Shown here: piece after piece, positions 1-10,574 of the stretch
Position numbering within the stretch: the stretch's first letter is position 1
How the letters are laid out: each line of letters starts with the position of its first letter
DNA from: Bremia lactucae
Taxonomy: Eukaryota; Oomycota; Peronosporomycetes; Peronosporales; Peronosporaceae
Assembly: GCF_004359215.1 (NCBI RefSeq)
Contig: NC_090620.1
Coordinates: 3,173,423-3,237,422 of the forward strand
Direction: 5' to 3'
DNA length: 64,000 nt
Translations under genes and position numbers: made by a program
The notes under the pieces: model-generated
Seen by the model: only the letters and a program-made list of their open reading frames with translations
What the model was told of the DNA's origin: nothing
The model's database searches: none

Positions 1-348
1 AGCCAGCCACCTGACGATGATCAGGCGAATGTTCTGTTCTCCCCGAGTTGGCCATTTCGTCCGACTCGCATTCGTAGTCGACCTCCAAAGAGGGGTCGCA
101 TTCACGTGTTGTATCACCACGTGCACCCGCAACATTTAGAGTTGCGGGAGAAGAGACAATAATGTCGCCCGCGGCTGCATGAACCGCAGCCGAAGGCACC
201 GCAGTATTCGCATACCGTATGGACTTATTAACCATGCGATAGAATTAAAAATGATGGTTCTGACCGATCAACCATCTTTTAATAAAGTGGTCTTACAGTG
301 ACCACACTTTTCAATGACAGTCCGAGTGATTGTCGTTTATGGGAGAGG
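1..348. mobile_element. Internal 3' end of an unclassified LTR retroelement (partial)
   Basis: No convincing reading frame was seen. The stretch is full of short inverted repeats, for example CGGCTGC/GCAGCCG and GTGGTC/GACCAC. It ends in a purine-rich run (GGGAGAGG, about 341-348) that could be a polypurine tract before the LTR-like sequence that follows. Assignment to a retroelement rests on this context and on the repeated LTR downstream. The superfamily (Copia or Gypsy) cannot be told. Confidence 0.4.
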
Positions 349-860
349 TGATATAAAGGAGTGTATCGTTACATAAAATTAACACTTAAAGGTTGTTAAT
401 TAATAAATTATTTAAAAGGTAGAGAATATTTGGAGAATATTACTTTACAATGTAATATTCCAAAAGCTCATCCATTGGTAGATATAGATTATTATATCTA
501 CTTTCTCCGCGGTCCAGTCAGCGCTGGACGCGCGCAAAGAGAAAGACGGATAAGACTTATATTACATGTTTTGTATTAGTTTATATTTAGTTAGTATTAA
601 GTAGATAGACAAAAAGAACTTAATTATATTAAAACAGCTTTTAATTAGCCCTCTTAAGGCAAGTGTTTATAAAGAGAGTCTTCCTCTAAACGTACTAGTG
701 TACGTGAAGTGACGTGTGAGGCACCACTCACACTGAGGCAGTGCGAAGTGGGCTTGTACTGAAGGAGTACAAGTTGGCAGTGCCCCGTAACAAGAACCAA
801 TGGTCCTCTCGTGTGCGATATTAAAGAGTGTGACAACGTTTATAATTAAGTAAATTTATT
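349..860 (+). repeat. LTR-like repeat, unclassified family
   Basis: AT-rich sequence with perfect stem-loops at 435-443/452-460 and 478-486/493-501. About 150 bp of it (from about 356) recurs in the same orientation at 10215-10368. The block at about 708-786, with hairpins built on CTTGTACT/AGTACAAG, recurs at 62826-62906. The boundaries are estimates. The start is placed after a purine-rich tract; the end is unclear. Confidence 0.5.
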
Positions 861-892
861 GATTATATTTTAATTCGAGCGGTAACAGCATT

Positions 893-1854
893 GTGCTTGA
901 CATTGCAATTCTCGAACTAGAACTTTACAACCTTAACTTCGAGGTTAGTCGAAGTGAAAAATTCTTGCTATTCTTGGCTGGTAAAGTATGGTCGGAACCG
1001 ACAATGACGCCAGCCTTTCTTCATAGCAAGTTTTTTCGCTTTCGCAGCGCCGAACAAGGCCGAGTACAAATAAGCTTAAGCCAACCCATTAAAGTGTTAG
1101 ACGAATGCGACATAGTACCATCGTACCTGCTGCCGCCTGGATAAGGAAGGAAGCAAGCAGCGTTGGACCAGCGACCGGATCAGCACCAAATGAAGACGTG
1201 GAATCGCTCCGGGAGGACAGGTGAATGGACTCAATCGTACCAGACTCACAGCCGTCTTAGCAACAATTGGACGAAGACAATACCGGGGAGAGAGGCCAGT
1301 GGCCAGTGCTCACAGAGCCAACATCTCGCTAAACGGACAAGCTCAATGGGAAATCTCACCTCAAAAACGAGCAACAACATCAAGGACTGAAGGGCAGTCC
1401 CCCTTATAGTCGGCAGTGACGCAAGCTGTACCCAAAAAATAACTAAGGGCAACTTCAGAAGTGATGTTAACGCGTTTGTCAAAGTCATGTCCCATTCGTT
1501 AGGTATTGGACAAGTAAAAGCATGGCGCGTGACTCTCGGAAATCTCTTTGCACGGGTGTACACACAATTCATGTGCAGCAAAAACAACCTTCCAGTAACG
1601 AGAAACGCTTCGCTAAACTTCTGGCCAATGCTGATAAGCTACTTGTTACTCGGTCTTATCTTTACCGGGAGACTGGACCGCAACTATCGATTGCACGAAA
1701 AGCGGACAGTGCAGCAAAGCGTCGTGCAATACTGGACAGCAAGTATTCGCCATTTAGAGGGCAACAGTGAAACGCGAACACCACCGAGTCGAAATCGTCG
1801 AGCTCGAAGCCATGTATCCAGCTATTGGAGCAGACGCCACGAATAGACACGAGG
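893..1854 (+). pseudogene. Degenerate coding sequence of unknown origin, interrupted by G1 copy A
   Basis: Overlapping open stretches at 893-1144, 1221-1409 and 1522-1770 look like pieces of one disrupted protein rather than independent genes. The last runs past one stop to the G1 insertion edge at 1854. If the G1 element and one copy of the GAGG target duplication are removed, the frame continues at 9123 for about 20 basic residues before a stop. I do not recognise the protein. It has many Lys and Arg residues and may be an accessory ORF of the older retroelement into which G1 inserted. Confidence 0.35.
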
Positions 1855-2306
1855 TGTAGCGCAGCTACCTCGCTCCTAAAGTCAAAGGAAGACTTTCAGA
1901 ATCAGAGAGTCACTTAGTTCTATTGAACTAATGGGTTTAACAACTAGGGAGTCGTACAAGCTATTAAAGCTTAAGGAATCCAAGTTCAACGGATCCAGGG
2001 GTTCGTAGAACCAAGTGGCAACTAGTGCCCAAGAGGATATACCTTAGAAAGACTTCTATCTCTTACAGATCAATGCGCAAGGCATAGAAAGGCGAACTGC
2101 ACTTTATCTAATTATTTAAATCTAAAAACCTTACCCTAGTTAATTAAAAATAGATTTTGGCCACCAGATTTATATCTGGCGGCGACCATATTTGTTACCC
2201 ATAATAGATGGGATTTAAGTAACTCACTATACTAGAATCGGAGAAAAGTGTATCTTACCCATAAAGTAAATATACCGGTTCTCCAACCAATGTGTGCCCC
2301 ATTACA
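1855..2306 (-). repeat. G1 copy A 3' LTR
   Basis: On the minus strand it begins TGTAATGGGG and ends GCTACA. It matches the LTRs at 8791-9122, 25619-26080, 35407-35887 and 48963-49449. It is 452 bp and made largely of short stem-loops. The retroelement purine tract lies immediately before it. Confidence 0.88.
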
Positions 2307-2413
2307 CTTTCCCCCATCGGACTGTTGATACCGAGTGACAACATTCGCTTCATTTCTTCATTGAAGTTGGAACCTAAACAGCTAACCGTTCGTTTTGTTT
2401 CTTCCTTTGTCTC

Positions 2414-2951
2414 ATGACAATAAAGCGTGAGTCACAGACTCTTAGCACCTTCCTCGCCGATGATGGAATGGTAGACTTTGAAAGTCACTCTCCATCAGAG
2501 GAGAATGAGAAGGAGTGTTGTTCTTTCGCGCCGATTCCTCCGGATGAACGTCGGCCAGCCAGGACGTGGTGCCGCTGATTTCTTAACTGCATTGAGTAAG
2601 ACACGGAACCGTGATCCGCTCGATGAAGATCAAGAGCAAGTAATCCTCATCGAGAAAAAAGCTTGTCGTCGAGCTGCCGAGATAGCGAAAGCCAAAGCTC
2701 ATAGGCAATATAAATTCACTTCGCTTACTGCGGACGAGCGTTTCAAAGAAATAGCGGGTCATGGCTTGGCCATCTGGATCTCCGGAGACGTGGCGAGAAC
2801 GCCGAAGAAAATCGCTTCTCGCGACGCTCGTCATGAGCGATACCTTACGCCAAAGGTAGTGACGCGAAGTCAATATCTGATGCGTTTACGTGATCAAGCC
2901 CTTGGGGCTTCGGTGACCTCCATGAGTGAAATTCCGATCGTTTTGTTCTAA
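2414..2951 (+). pseudogene. Antisense ORF of the G1 element (one frameshift)
   Basis: This ORF lies on the strand opposite to the element, with ATG at 2414, only 108 bp from the 3' LTR edge. The first frame encodes an acidic, Ser-rich N-terminus up to a stop near 2578. The second frame (to 2951) encodes a Lys/Arg/Asp-rich, probably helical region. The two join by one frameshift near 2560. The region just upstream contains TTCATTTCTTCATT, which resembles the oomycete initiator consensus. The same protein region is partly preserved on the plus strand in G1 copy C from about 29185. No known domain is recognised. A comparable antisense ORF is present in family G2. Confidence 0.6.
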
Positions 2952-3279
2952 ACGAAACAAGAACAGAAAACGAAGTCTCATTTGAGAAATGGGTTCACCG
3001 GGCCCGCAAATTCCGTAATATCTGGAATATCAGAGAGTCTGCGGATAGAGGCGATGTTCTTTAGAACGGAAGCTTCGCTTCGACTTTGCTACGATTAAGG
3101 CCAAACGTTCGGCATTTATGCCACAAAACGAAGAAAGGCCAAGCCAATATTTCAGTGCTTCGGTTGACCGTACAACCAAGGATCGAAGCCGCACCGAGGC
3201 TTTAGATCCACCTAATCCCACGTTTAGTGGTGAAAAGCGTTGTTTGACGCGAGTTGACCCTGAGCTTGGCGCTCAAAAA

Positions 3280-3995
3280 CGTCAACGGCGTACGGGCATC
3301 TTGCCGAAAAAACACCTTAAACTCCCAAGAGTTTTCAGAATAGGGGTACCCTAGCACCTTCACCATATACTGGTATTGGCCCTTACGACAACGTCGCTTA
3401 AATTTTTTTCTCTACGTGAAATTAAAGGTTCCCGCTTGCATCAAGCAGCGCAAGAGGGGCCCGAATTTCGGCGGAGGCATTTGATGCTACGAAGCACGAG
3501 GTGCAACGCCTTCGTGGGGTCCTTACTCCGGTTGAGAGCTCCTTTGAGGCTGTTCGGGATCGTTTTCGACGCTGGAGCGTCAGTAACTTCGGCTAGAGGG
3601 CCAGCTGGACATCCTGGTGACGATGCAGCAATCTGCGGCACAACCGCCTGTGTTCGCGCAATCGCCTTCAAGTCCACGTGGGAAGGGTTCCGATATTGCC
3701 TAAGCAAGCCAACGTAAAACACTGGGTGTGTACGCAGCTTGCTAGGAAGGTTTAGCGCATAAGCTAGGCCCTTCTTGGCCACGACCGTAAATGGTCCAAT
3801 AAAACGCGGGCGCAATTTGGTCTTGAAGACCGCGGAAACCAAGTTGGTAGGTAGATTTTTAGCGTTTAGTAAAACTCGGTCTCCGACCGTATAAGAATTA
3901 ATACAGCTTCTACCTTTGGCATCTGCTTGTTCTTTTTGTTTGTCTTGGCTATCAGCCATCGTATCCCTTACGTGTCTTAAGACACTAAATTGCAT
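3280..3995 (-). pseudogene. G1-A integrase C-terminus and chromodomain remnant
   Basis: The frame at 3441-3995 contains the integrase C-terminal GPY/F-type module (RPRFIGPFTVV, then THPVFYVGLLRQY). This is the region that follows the catalytic core in Ty3/Gypsy integrases. A chromodomain follows in a decayed frame and is better seen in copy C (29486-29950). Chromodomains in these elements are thought to steer integration to particular chromatin. Stops and frameshifts make it non-functional. Confidence 0.75.
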
Positions 3996-4172
3996 CGCGA
4001 AAACTCGCTTACTTATTTCCGAACGGTAACAGGGCTGATATCAGCAAGCCTATCGGCTAATTCCACCCACCAAGCCCTGAAACACGCAGTGGTATCGTTA
4101 ATTGAACGCGTGGGTGGGTAAGAACGTTTACATAGAACGGAGTATGGCTTGTAGAGGCATGTACAACGTTTT

Positions 4173-4515
4173 TTAACGCAAACTCCACCACTGGGAGCAT
4201 TGAGCCTTATCGATTTGGTGTCTGAGCACATACGCTGCGTAAAACGTCTTCAATGACGCGATTGATACGTTTAGTTTGACCATCGGTCTGCGGATGGTCC
4301 GCAGTGGACATATCCAATCTGGTGCCAAGCACCCTGAAAATGGATTTCCAGAATTTACCCGTGAAGCGGGGGTCCCGATCAGAGACAATTGTCACTGGCA
4401 AACCATGTTGTCGAAACACGCGATCGATAAACAGCTTAGCTGTACCCTCTCCATCAATGGAATCCGCCACGGCCGCTAAGTGAGCCATTTTGCTCAATTG
4501 GTCAAGCAAGACCAC
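4173..4515 (-). pseudogene. G1-A integrase catalytic-core fragment
   Basis: Encodes the DDE integrase stretch with VSDRDPRFTGKFW (second catalytic Asp) and STADHPQTDGQT before a frameshift, typical of rve-domain integrases. An upstream piece (DQLSKMAHLAAV) matches the usual sequence after the first Asp. The gene is broken into at least three frames between 4013 and 4680. Confidence 0.8.
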
Positions 4516-5233
4516 TTTACCGGAGTTACCGGCTAAATCTTTCGGTGGACCGAAAGCGAAAATCCATACTAATGGACTCCCAGCAACCTATGGGGACCGG
4601 AAGGCTCGCCAGTGGCGCAGCAGCATGCACCGAGGGTTTAAACCGTTGGCAAGTTTCGCAACCCATTTATAAAGTTTGGGCCGCTAATAACTTTGGCTTC
4701 TAGAGCCGTAGGTCTTTTTCCTACCGAAATGACCACCAGGACAGTATCGTGTGCCTTATAGAGGATTTAATACTTCAAAACTTCATCATGAGGAACAACG
4801 ATACGCGGAGGGTCCGCGATGTCTGTGCAATAAAGCAACAGGTTGTTATCGATAGAAAATCAATGTAACCTTGCCCGCAAACGTGCCGGCAATTAAACAC
4901 CTGTATTCGAGTTCTTTAAAGCTCGTAGCAGAGCTACGCACTATTCATCCTTGGCGTAAGTTGAACGGATTAATCCAGAAATAGGCGACGAGATAGTCGT
5001 TAAATGAAAAAGCTCATAATCCGGCCTGCGTGATAACGCACCGGCCAAAGCATTCTGCTTGCCTGGCTTATACTTCACCTCGAAGTTGTATTCCGCGAAA
5101 AAGGATAGCTATCGGGCCATTCTCTGTGAGAGATGGGGCGACTTAGTCGCCGTGCGTAATGACGCGTGATCTGTATATATCACAAACGGCTTAGAGCCGA
5201 GCAGATGAACTCGGAATTTGACGACAGCATACT

Positions 5234-6397
5234 TCATAGCAAGTTTTTTTTGTCATGAATTTGGTAATTCAATTCCGCAGCTTTAAGCTGGCTAGACTCG
5301 AACGCAACAAGACCTTTATGCCCATCAACATCTGTTTGTAACAGAGCACTGCCAATGGCAAAATCTGATGCGTCACAGATGACACTGAAAGGCCAATTTG
5401 GGTTTGGCAATGCCAGAATCGGGGCATGGATAAGACTATCCCTTAATTGCTCGAAAAGCATTATTTCCGTGCTAGTCCAGCACCATTATGTATCCTTTTA
5501 AGGAGATTAGATAATGGCCTAGCCATATCAGCGTAATTTTCGCTATATTTGTGTAAATAATTGGCGAGACCCAACAACTTACGCAAAACCTTATGGTTCT
5601 TAGGAATCGGCCAATCTACTATGGCGTTTACCTTAGCGGGATCCGCTCTAAGGCCTCGCTTTCCAATGAAGCATCCTGAAAAAAGAATTTCGCCTGCGCC
5701 AAAAATGCATTTAGATGCATTGGCATACAATTTGTTTGTTCGCATGCACTCGAGCACTGCTCGCAAATGGTCAAAATGGTTTTCCATATCCGATCGACCC
5801 TGCTCCGCATGACTATGGACAAAAATGTCATCCAAATAAGTCTGTGCATAACCTCGATGAGGGCGAAACAGTTGCGTCACTAGACGACTAAATGTTGCCG
5901 GGGCGTTGTAAAGCCCTTGTGGCATAACCAGCAACTTCCATAACATGCCGCTTGCGATGCTAAGCGCTGTAAGCGGGATATCGCTAGCTCGCATGAGCAA
6001 TTGGTTGTAACCGTCGACTAAATCCAATGCACTGTACATTGTACATCCCACCATATTGTTCTGAAGAACATCCCTTCTAGGAATGGGGGTTTGTGCTGTT
6101 ATAGTGACAGCATTAAGTTTTTATAAGCATATACAATGCGCCATTTACCATTTAACTTTTTGACACAAAATGTCGGTGTCGAATGAGAAGATTTACTCTC
6201 TCGTACCATTCCAGCCACGTGCTTAGCACGGAAGAGAAATCGTCAATGAAGTCACACTGCTCCATTGGTAAAAGCCATTGTCTTGTGACACAGTATTTGG
6301 TTACCGGAACGAAGTCAATTTCAGGACGAACACCTCTATCCGGAGGTAAAAAAGATGGTGGATGCTTGCATACCACATCTTGGAATTCCCTAATCAA
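5234..6397 (-). pseudogene. G1-A reverse transcriptase / RNase H fragment
   Basis: The 6152-6397 frame carries the region before the RT palm. The 5461-6054 frame carries the palm with an intact catalytic YLDD box. The 5234-5461 frame begins the RNase H connection (VICDASDFAIGSALLQ). RT copies element RNA into DNA, and RNase H removes the template. Frameshifts separate the parts. Most of this region lies in the block (5411-7653) that is nearly identical to copy C. Confidence 0.85.
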
Positions 6398-6930
6398 GAA
6401 ATAAAAGGGATCCGTAGGATCTTTAAGGATCGATGACCCATTTCGCGCACTAAGTGCAGCCTTTGTGTCATCCAGGACAGCCTCGTCTAGAAGTGACGAT
6501 GGGCTTAACTCAACTGTTGGTCGAAGACCACCATTTCAGATAAGTCGCCAGTCTTTAAGGCTCGACCGCACTCATCAATAGACATTTTGTCAAGCTTTAA
6601 AAAGCATGTAACGAGGGGATTGCCGCAAGGCTAACGTCCCCCTCAATGTTACCATTTACACCATTTTACAAGCGTATGTAATTGCTCAGTCGTATCACTT
6701 TGTTAGGGAATACACGCTTCGTGTCCATCCTGTCTTGGAGTTGGGACAATACGCCTCTTAGAGGCCGGGACATTCACGTCCCCGGGTTTTCCAGCCTGTA
6801 TTGGCTTTGTTCAAGATATGGTGTCTAATTTGACATTCGACAAGGAGTTAGGTAACTCAACTTTCTTATCCAGTGAACGTTTTACGTGTCGCTTCACGTG
6901 CATTAGAAGGGTTTGACCTAAAATGCCCTG

Positions 6931-7168
6931 GCGAACCGCCAATAGTGTCACTATTGACACTCAGTATGGTGCCACCTCGGGCGATCACACTTGGTGGACT
7001 TAGACATGCCACTCTACGTATCTCACGGATATTGCACCCTTGAGGTCATGGCGAACCGGCAACAGTGTCACTACTGACACTCAGTATGATGCCACCTCGG
7101 CCGACCAAACTCGGTGGACTTAGACGTGCCACTCCACGTATCTCAGGGATATTGCACCCTTGATGATT
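6931..7168. repeat. Tandem duplication of about 120 bp inside G1-A
   Basis: Two adjacent diverged copies (6931-7050 and 7051-7168), each containing AGTGTCACTA-type inverted repeats, lie between the protease and RT regions. The same tandem pair is present in copy C (33358-33595). Copies B and D appear to have a single unit here, so it marks common descent of the A and C sequence at this place. Confidence 0.75.
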
Positions 7169-7344
7169 CAGCCTTAGGCCAACTATGCTTTCAGCATTCA
7201 GCGAATCGTTATTACAACGAGTGTCGCTCGACGGAGTACGTGCCGTTCCACTTATTTCTGCTGAGTCGGGCTCAGTATTCATATTTTTAACATTAGAGTA
7301 TAATAACTCAGACATGCCAATGTCTAAAACACTGACAGACTCAT

Positions 7345-7665
7345 TCAATGATCCGCGCCAGTAGCGCCTTTGTTGCCTAGCAAAGGTGGTTCATGACTCT
7401 CCAAAACTTTGCTAGGAACATTGCGCGTGGCGCCAAAGGTCTTAGACCTCCAATCGATCCATGGCTCAGGGTGATCTAACCTGGTCATACCAAGGATGAG
7501 ATCATATCTCAAATCGAAATCACGGACGAGACAGCGTTCCATACTGTCAAAGTCCAGAAACTTTATACCTAATTTCAATGGAACTTTGGGAACAGTGACA
7601 CGAGTCCCAGTCGCCAAGCGAACAGTGATTCTATCATCTTCATGCGCTCTAAGTCCCCAACGCAT
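7345..7665 (-). pseudogene. G1-A aspartic protease fragment
   Basis: Matches the retropepsin-like segment after the DSG active site, including GIKFLDFDSMERC and RYDLILGM. In copy C the same protein extends upstream through the catalytic ILIDSGAS (33772-34206). Here the N-terminal part with the active-site Asp is frameshifted near 7654. Confidence 0.7.
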
Positions 7666-7815
7666 TAGTTTCCCTCAAGCGAAAGACGTCAAGCATAAGT
7701 GCAAGACGCTCCTGAGTCAATTATAATTGACCACGGCTTATCAAAACCCTTTACAGTCGCTAAAGCGACTAGCAGCCAGGCTTGTACTCTCACCGATCTA
7801 ATTGGGGCTAGATTC

Positions 7816-8734
7816 TATTTATTCTCACCTCCTAGAGTTTTAACAGAGCCTAGGTCTTCCCCAGTAGAGCGGTTTTCACCTACATGGTATCGACGTTTTC
7901 CGCACCGTACCAGATTTCTGGTATAGGTCGGAATTGGTGCTATTTTGAGCTTTACGAGTATTTTGTAGGGGACAGGCCGGACGTAAATGTTTCGTGCTTC
8001 CGCACATACAACATCTACAAATGATTTCATGCTGTTCCACTGCTTGAAGTGCCTTTTCTCCCTCCTCAACGAGGCGTAGATCCATGAATTCCGGTCTATT
8101 AGACGGTACCAATGTGCTCGAAGAGCTTGTTCGGTAAATAGGCGGGCTAACGCGAGCAGACTTAAAGACGAACTCAGCGCGTAGCGCTATGGCAATTGCG
8201 TCTTCGAAAGTAGCTGGATGGGGTCGTAATAATTCCGAACGGTCAACGCCTTCATTGAGAAACCCCAAAAAAATTTACGATAGTTGCTTCTTGCATCGGG
8301 CCTTGAAGCATAGATGCAATGAGTGTTCTCAACTCCTGGGCATGGTCCTCTAGGGCTCGTTTACCCTGTCGAGTCGCTATGAGCCGTGATCGTATGCGTA
8401 AAGCCTAATCAGGCGGTGCAAACATGCTGGTCATTTGCTGAATTACCGAATCCCATGAGAAAAAAAAGCGTCGTCTATGGACGCTGCACGAGAGTGCCCA
8501 CTCCATGGCTCTATCTTCGAGGTACAGAGATATACCGAGTTGGCATAGATGCCGCAAGGGTGATCCTGAACCTGGCCGATCGGGGAGGATTCGTACGCAT
8601 GAAGGTTTCAACCCTTGCATGCAAAACCTCTGGTCCCTGAATATACTGAACTTTACATATTCAAGCCCAAATAAAGTTTTGAGCTTGTCATACGCTATGC
8701 CCTGCGCTTCTATAAGTTTTGAGACCTCTTCCAT
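7816..8734 (-). pseudogene. G1-A gag-like nucleocapsid gene, fragmented
   Basis: The N-terminus (8405-8734) begins MEEVSKLIEAQ, 57 bp after the 5' LTR. The downstream frame (7876-8268) carries the zinc knuckle CCMCGSTKHLRPAC, a CX2CX4HX4C retroviral-type motif that binds RNA. Frameshifts near 8300-8410 separate them. Confidence 0.78.
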
Positions 8735-8790
8735 TTCAGTGAAGGCTTAGTCTTATAAAGACTCAGAGATTGACTACTAGTGCTACCAGA

Positions 8791-9122
8791 TGTAGCGGAG
8801 CTTCTTCGCTGCTAAAGATAGAGGAAGACTTTTAGACTTCAAGATCAAAAGGAAAACTCAGCATTTTTAATTTTAATTTAAATTCAAAACCTTACCGTAG
8901 CTAATTCAAAATAGATTTCGGCCGCCAGATATATATCTGGCGGCGACTACATTTGTTACCCATAATAAATGGAATTTAAGTAATTAATTATTTTAAAATA
9001 GAATAAAAGGGTATTTACCCATAAAGTAAATGTACCACAACAACGGTTCTCCAACCGATGTGTGCCCCATTACAATAAAGGTACCACAAAACGGTTCTCC
9101 AACCAATGTGTGCCTCATTACA
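8791..9122 (-). repeat. G1 copy A 5' LTR, shortened, with duplicated 5' edge
   Basis: Matches the G1 LTR but lacks about 120-150 bp of its middle. Its 5' end is doubled: about 9029-9074 and about 9080-9122 both carry the terminal sequence ending CATTACA on the plus strand. The primer-binding region next to it (TGGTAGCACT on the element strand) is shared with other G1 and G2 elements. Confidence 0.8.
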
Positions 9123-9885
9123 GAGGCAGTCAAAAACACGTCGATTTGGGCGAGCGCGCGTGAACAGGCACAACCGCGTCTCCGATTGCGCATAAAATGC
9201 AACGTCAACATTTGATGATATTCCATATGTCTAACGTTAACTCCATTTTGTTCGGTATTGAGGTTTCGACCTCCAAGCGGTACGGAACCGTACATTCGAC
9301 CAGCACCATTTGTTGGACACACTGCTGAGCTTTATAGGAACGTTATTTAAGTTGTATATGGCATAAGCGGCCACTATAGTAATTTGATAAGGCCTTTCGG
9401 TGCGCGTGCTGCTCTTCGAGTAACGCCAAATAGGCAGCCTCCGCATGTGTGATTAGCTGTACTCGAAAAGGCGGGACCAAGCCAGACCCATTCTTAGACC
9501 CGGCTTTGATATTGTCGATTACCAGATCAGGAGCAAGCCTGGTATGAGCGAGCGTTAAAATTTTACGCATACGCCAACTGCTGACGCTAACCTAAATGTA
9601 GTGATAGCGTAAACGACTTTCAGTAGACAGCGAAGGCCTAAATGATACCTGCATCTTCCTACGATGTTCCGCTGTAAATATATGCTGCAGCGAGTGTACG
9701 CTCGAAATTATGCTCGACCTCTAAAATTAAAATTGCGTGGGCTAAAATTTAAGCTTCATTGTAAGGGTGGTCGATTTGGCTATTTTCGCCTCGCGAACCA
9801 GACTCAAGATTTTTATTGATCTTCCTATCTGATGAATTTTAATTAAACGATAAATGCTCAGGACTCAATTCAGGCATCAGTAAAC
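9123..9885. repeat. Inverted-repeat arm 1 (matches 24331-25618)
   Basis: This sequence is the reverse complement of 24331-25618 apart from the solo LTR inserted there, and in both places it directly abuts the start of a G1 5' LTR. A degenerate frame on the minus strand (9343-9570) looks coding-derived. I do not recognise it. It may be part of an older element. Confidence 0.75.
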
Positions 9886-10214
9886 TGCAAGCGGGCACGT
9901 CGTAATGCGGCCACGCTCTACTTATACACACACCATAGCACAGCGAGGAGGCGGTTTAACCAGCTTCTTTTGCGTGCAGTGAGGTAGTTGCGGTGGGCGC
10001 GTTAGCGACTTCACCTAACGCACTAAGTACTTTGATTAAGTGTCTTCACGGGAGCGGTAATCCGGCTCGTGCTAAATAGTTCCGCTTACCATTTTTGGTA
10101 GGTGTGTGGACTTCTTAGATGGACTTTTGGGTAATCAAACCAAAGGAAGTTGGAGGCAATAACAGGTCTGGGATGCCCTTAGATGTTCTGGGCCGCACGC
10201 ATGCTACGACGGGG

Positions 10215-10368
10215 TGTATCGTTACATAAAATTAACACTTATAAATAGTTTATTAATATATTATCTAAAAGGTAGAGAATATTTGGAGAATATTACTTAC
10301 ATAGTAATGTTCAGAAATCTTATCCATAAATAGGTATAGGCCATTATATCTATTTATCCACCACGACC
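10215..10368 (+). repeat. Fragment of the unclassified LTR, inserted in G2
   Basis: Matches about 356-510 in the same orientation, with several substitutions and loss of one stem of the perfect hairpins. It interrupts the integrase region of the deleted G2 copy. Confidence 0.7.
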
Positions 10369-10574
10369 TGATTGGCACGTTCTGTTTGGCCATTGATCTG
10401 AGGATGGTCTGCAGTCGACATGGGGAACTCGCCACCTAGCAGCCCAAGCACTTGTCGCCAAAACCCAGACGTAAATCATTGATCCCGGTCCAATACTATG
10501 GACTCGGCCATCTCGTGTAATCGGTATACGCGATCCAGGACAAGAGAGCTGCCTACTTGCCTTTGATCGATGTC

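Larger units (their letters stand above)
1855..9122 (-). mobile_element. Ty3/Gypsy chromovirus, family G1 copy A (nearly full length, decayed)
   Basis: Read on the minus strand, the order is 5' LTR (8791-9122), gag, protease, reverse transcriptase, RNase H, integrase, chromodomain and 3' LTR (1855-2306). The integrase-after-RT order and the chromodomain place it in Ty3/Gypsy chromoviruses. A purine tract (GGGGGAAAG on the minus strand) abuts the 3' LTR at 2307. The element is flanked by GAGG on both sides (1851-1854 and 9123-9126), consistent with a 4-bp target duplication. Frameshifts and stops break every ORF, so it is not autonomous. A separate ORF (2414-2951) lies antisense near the 3' LTR. 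Confidence 0.88.
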
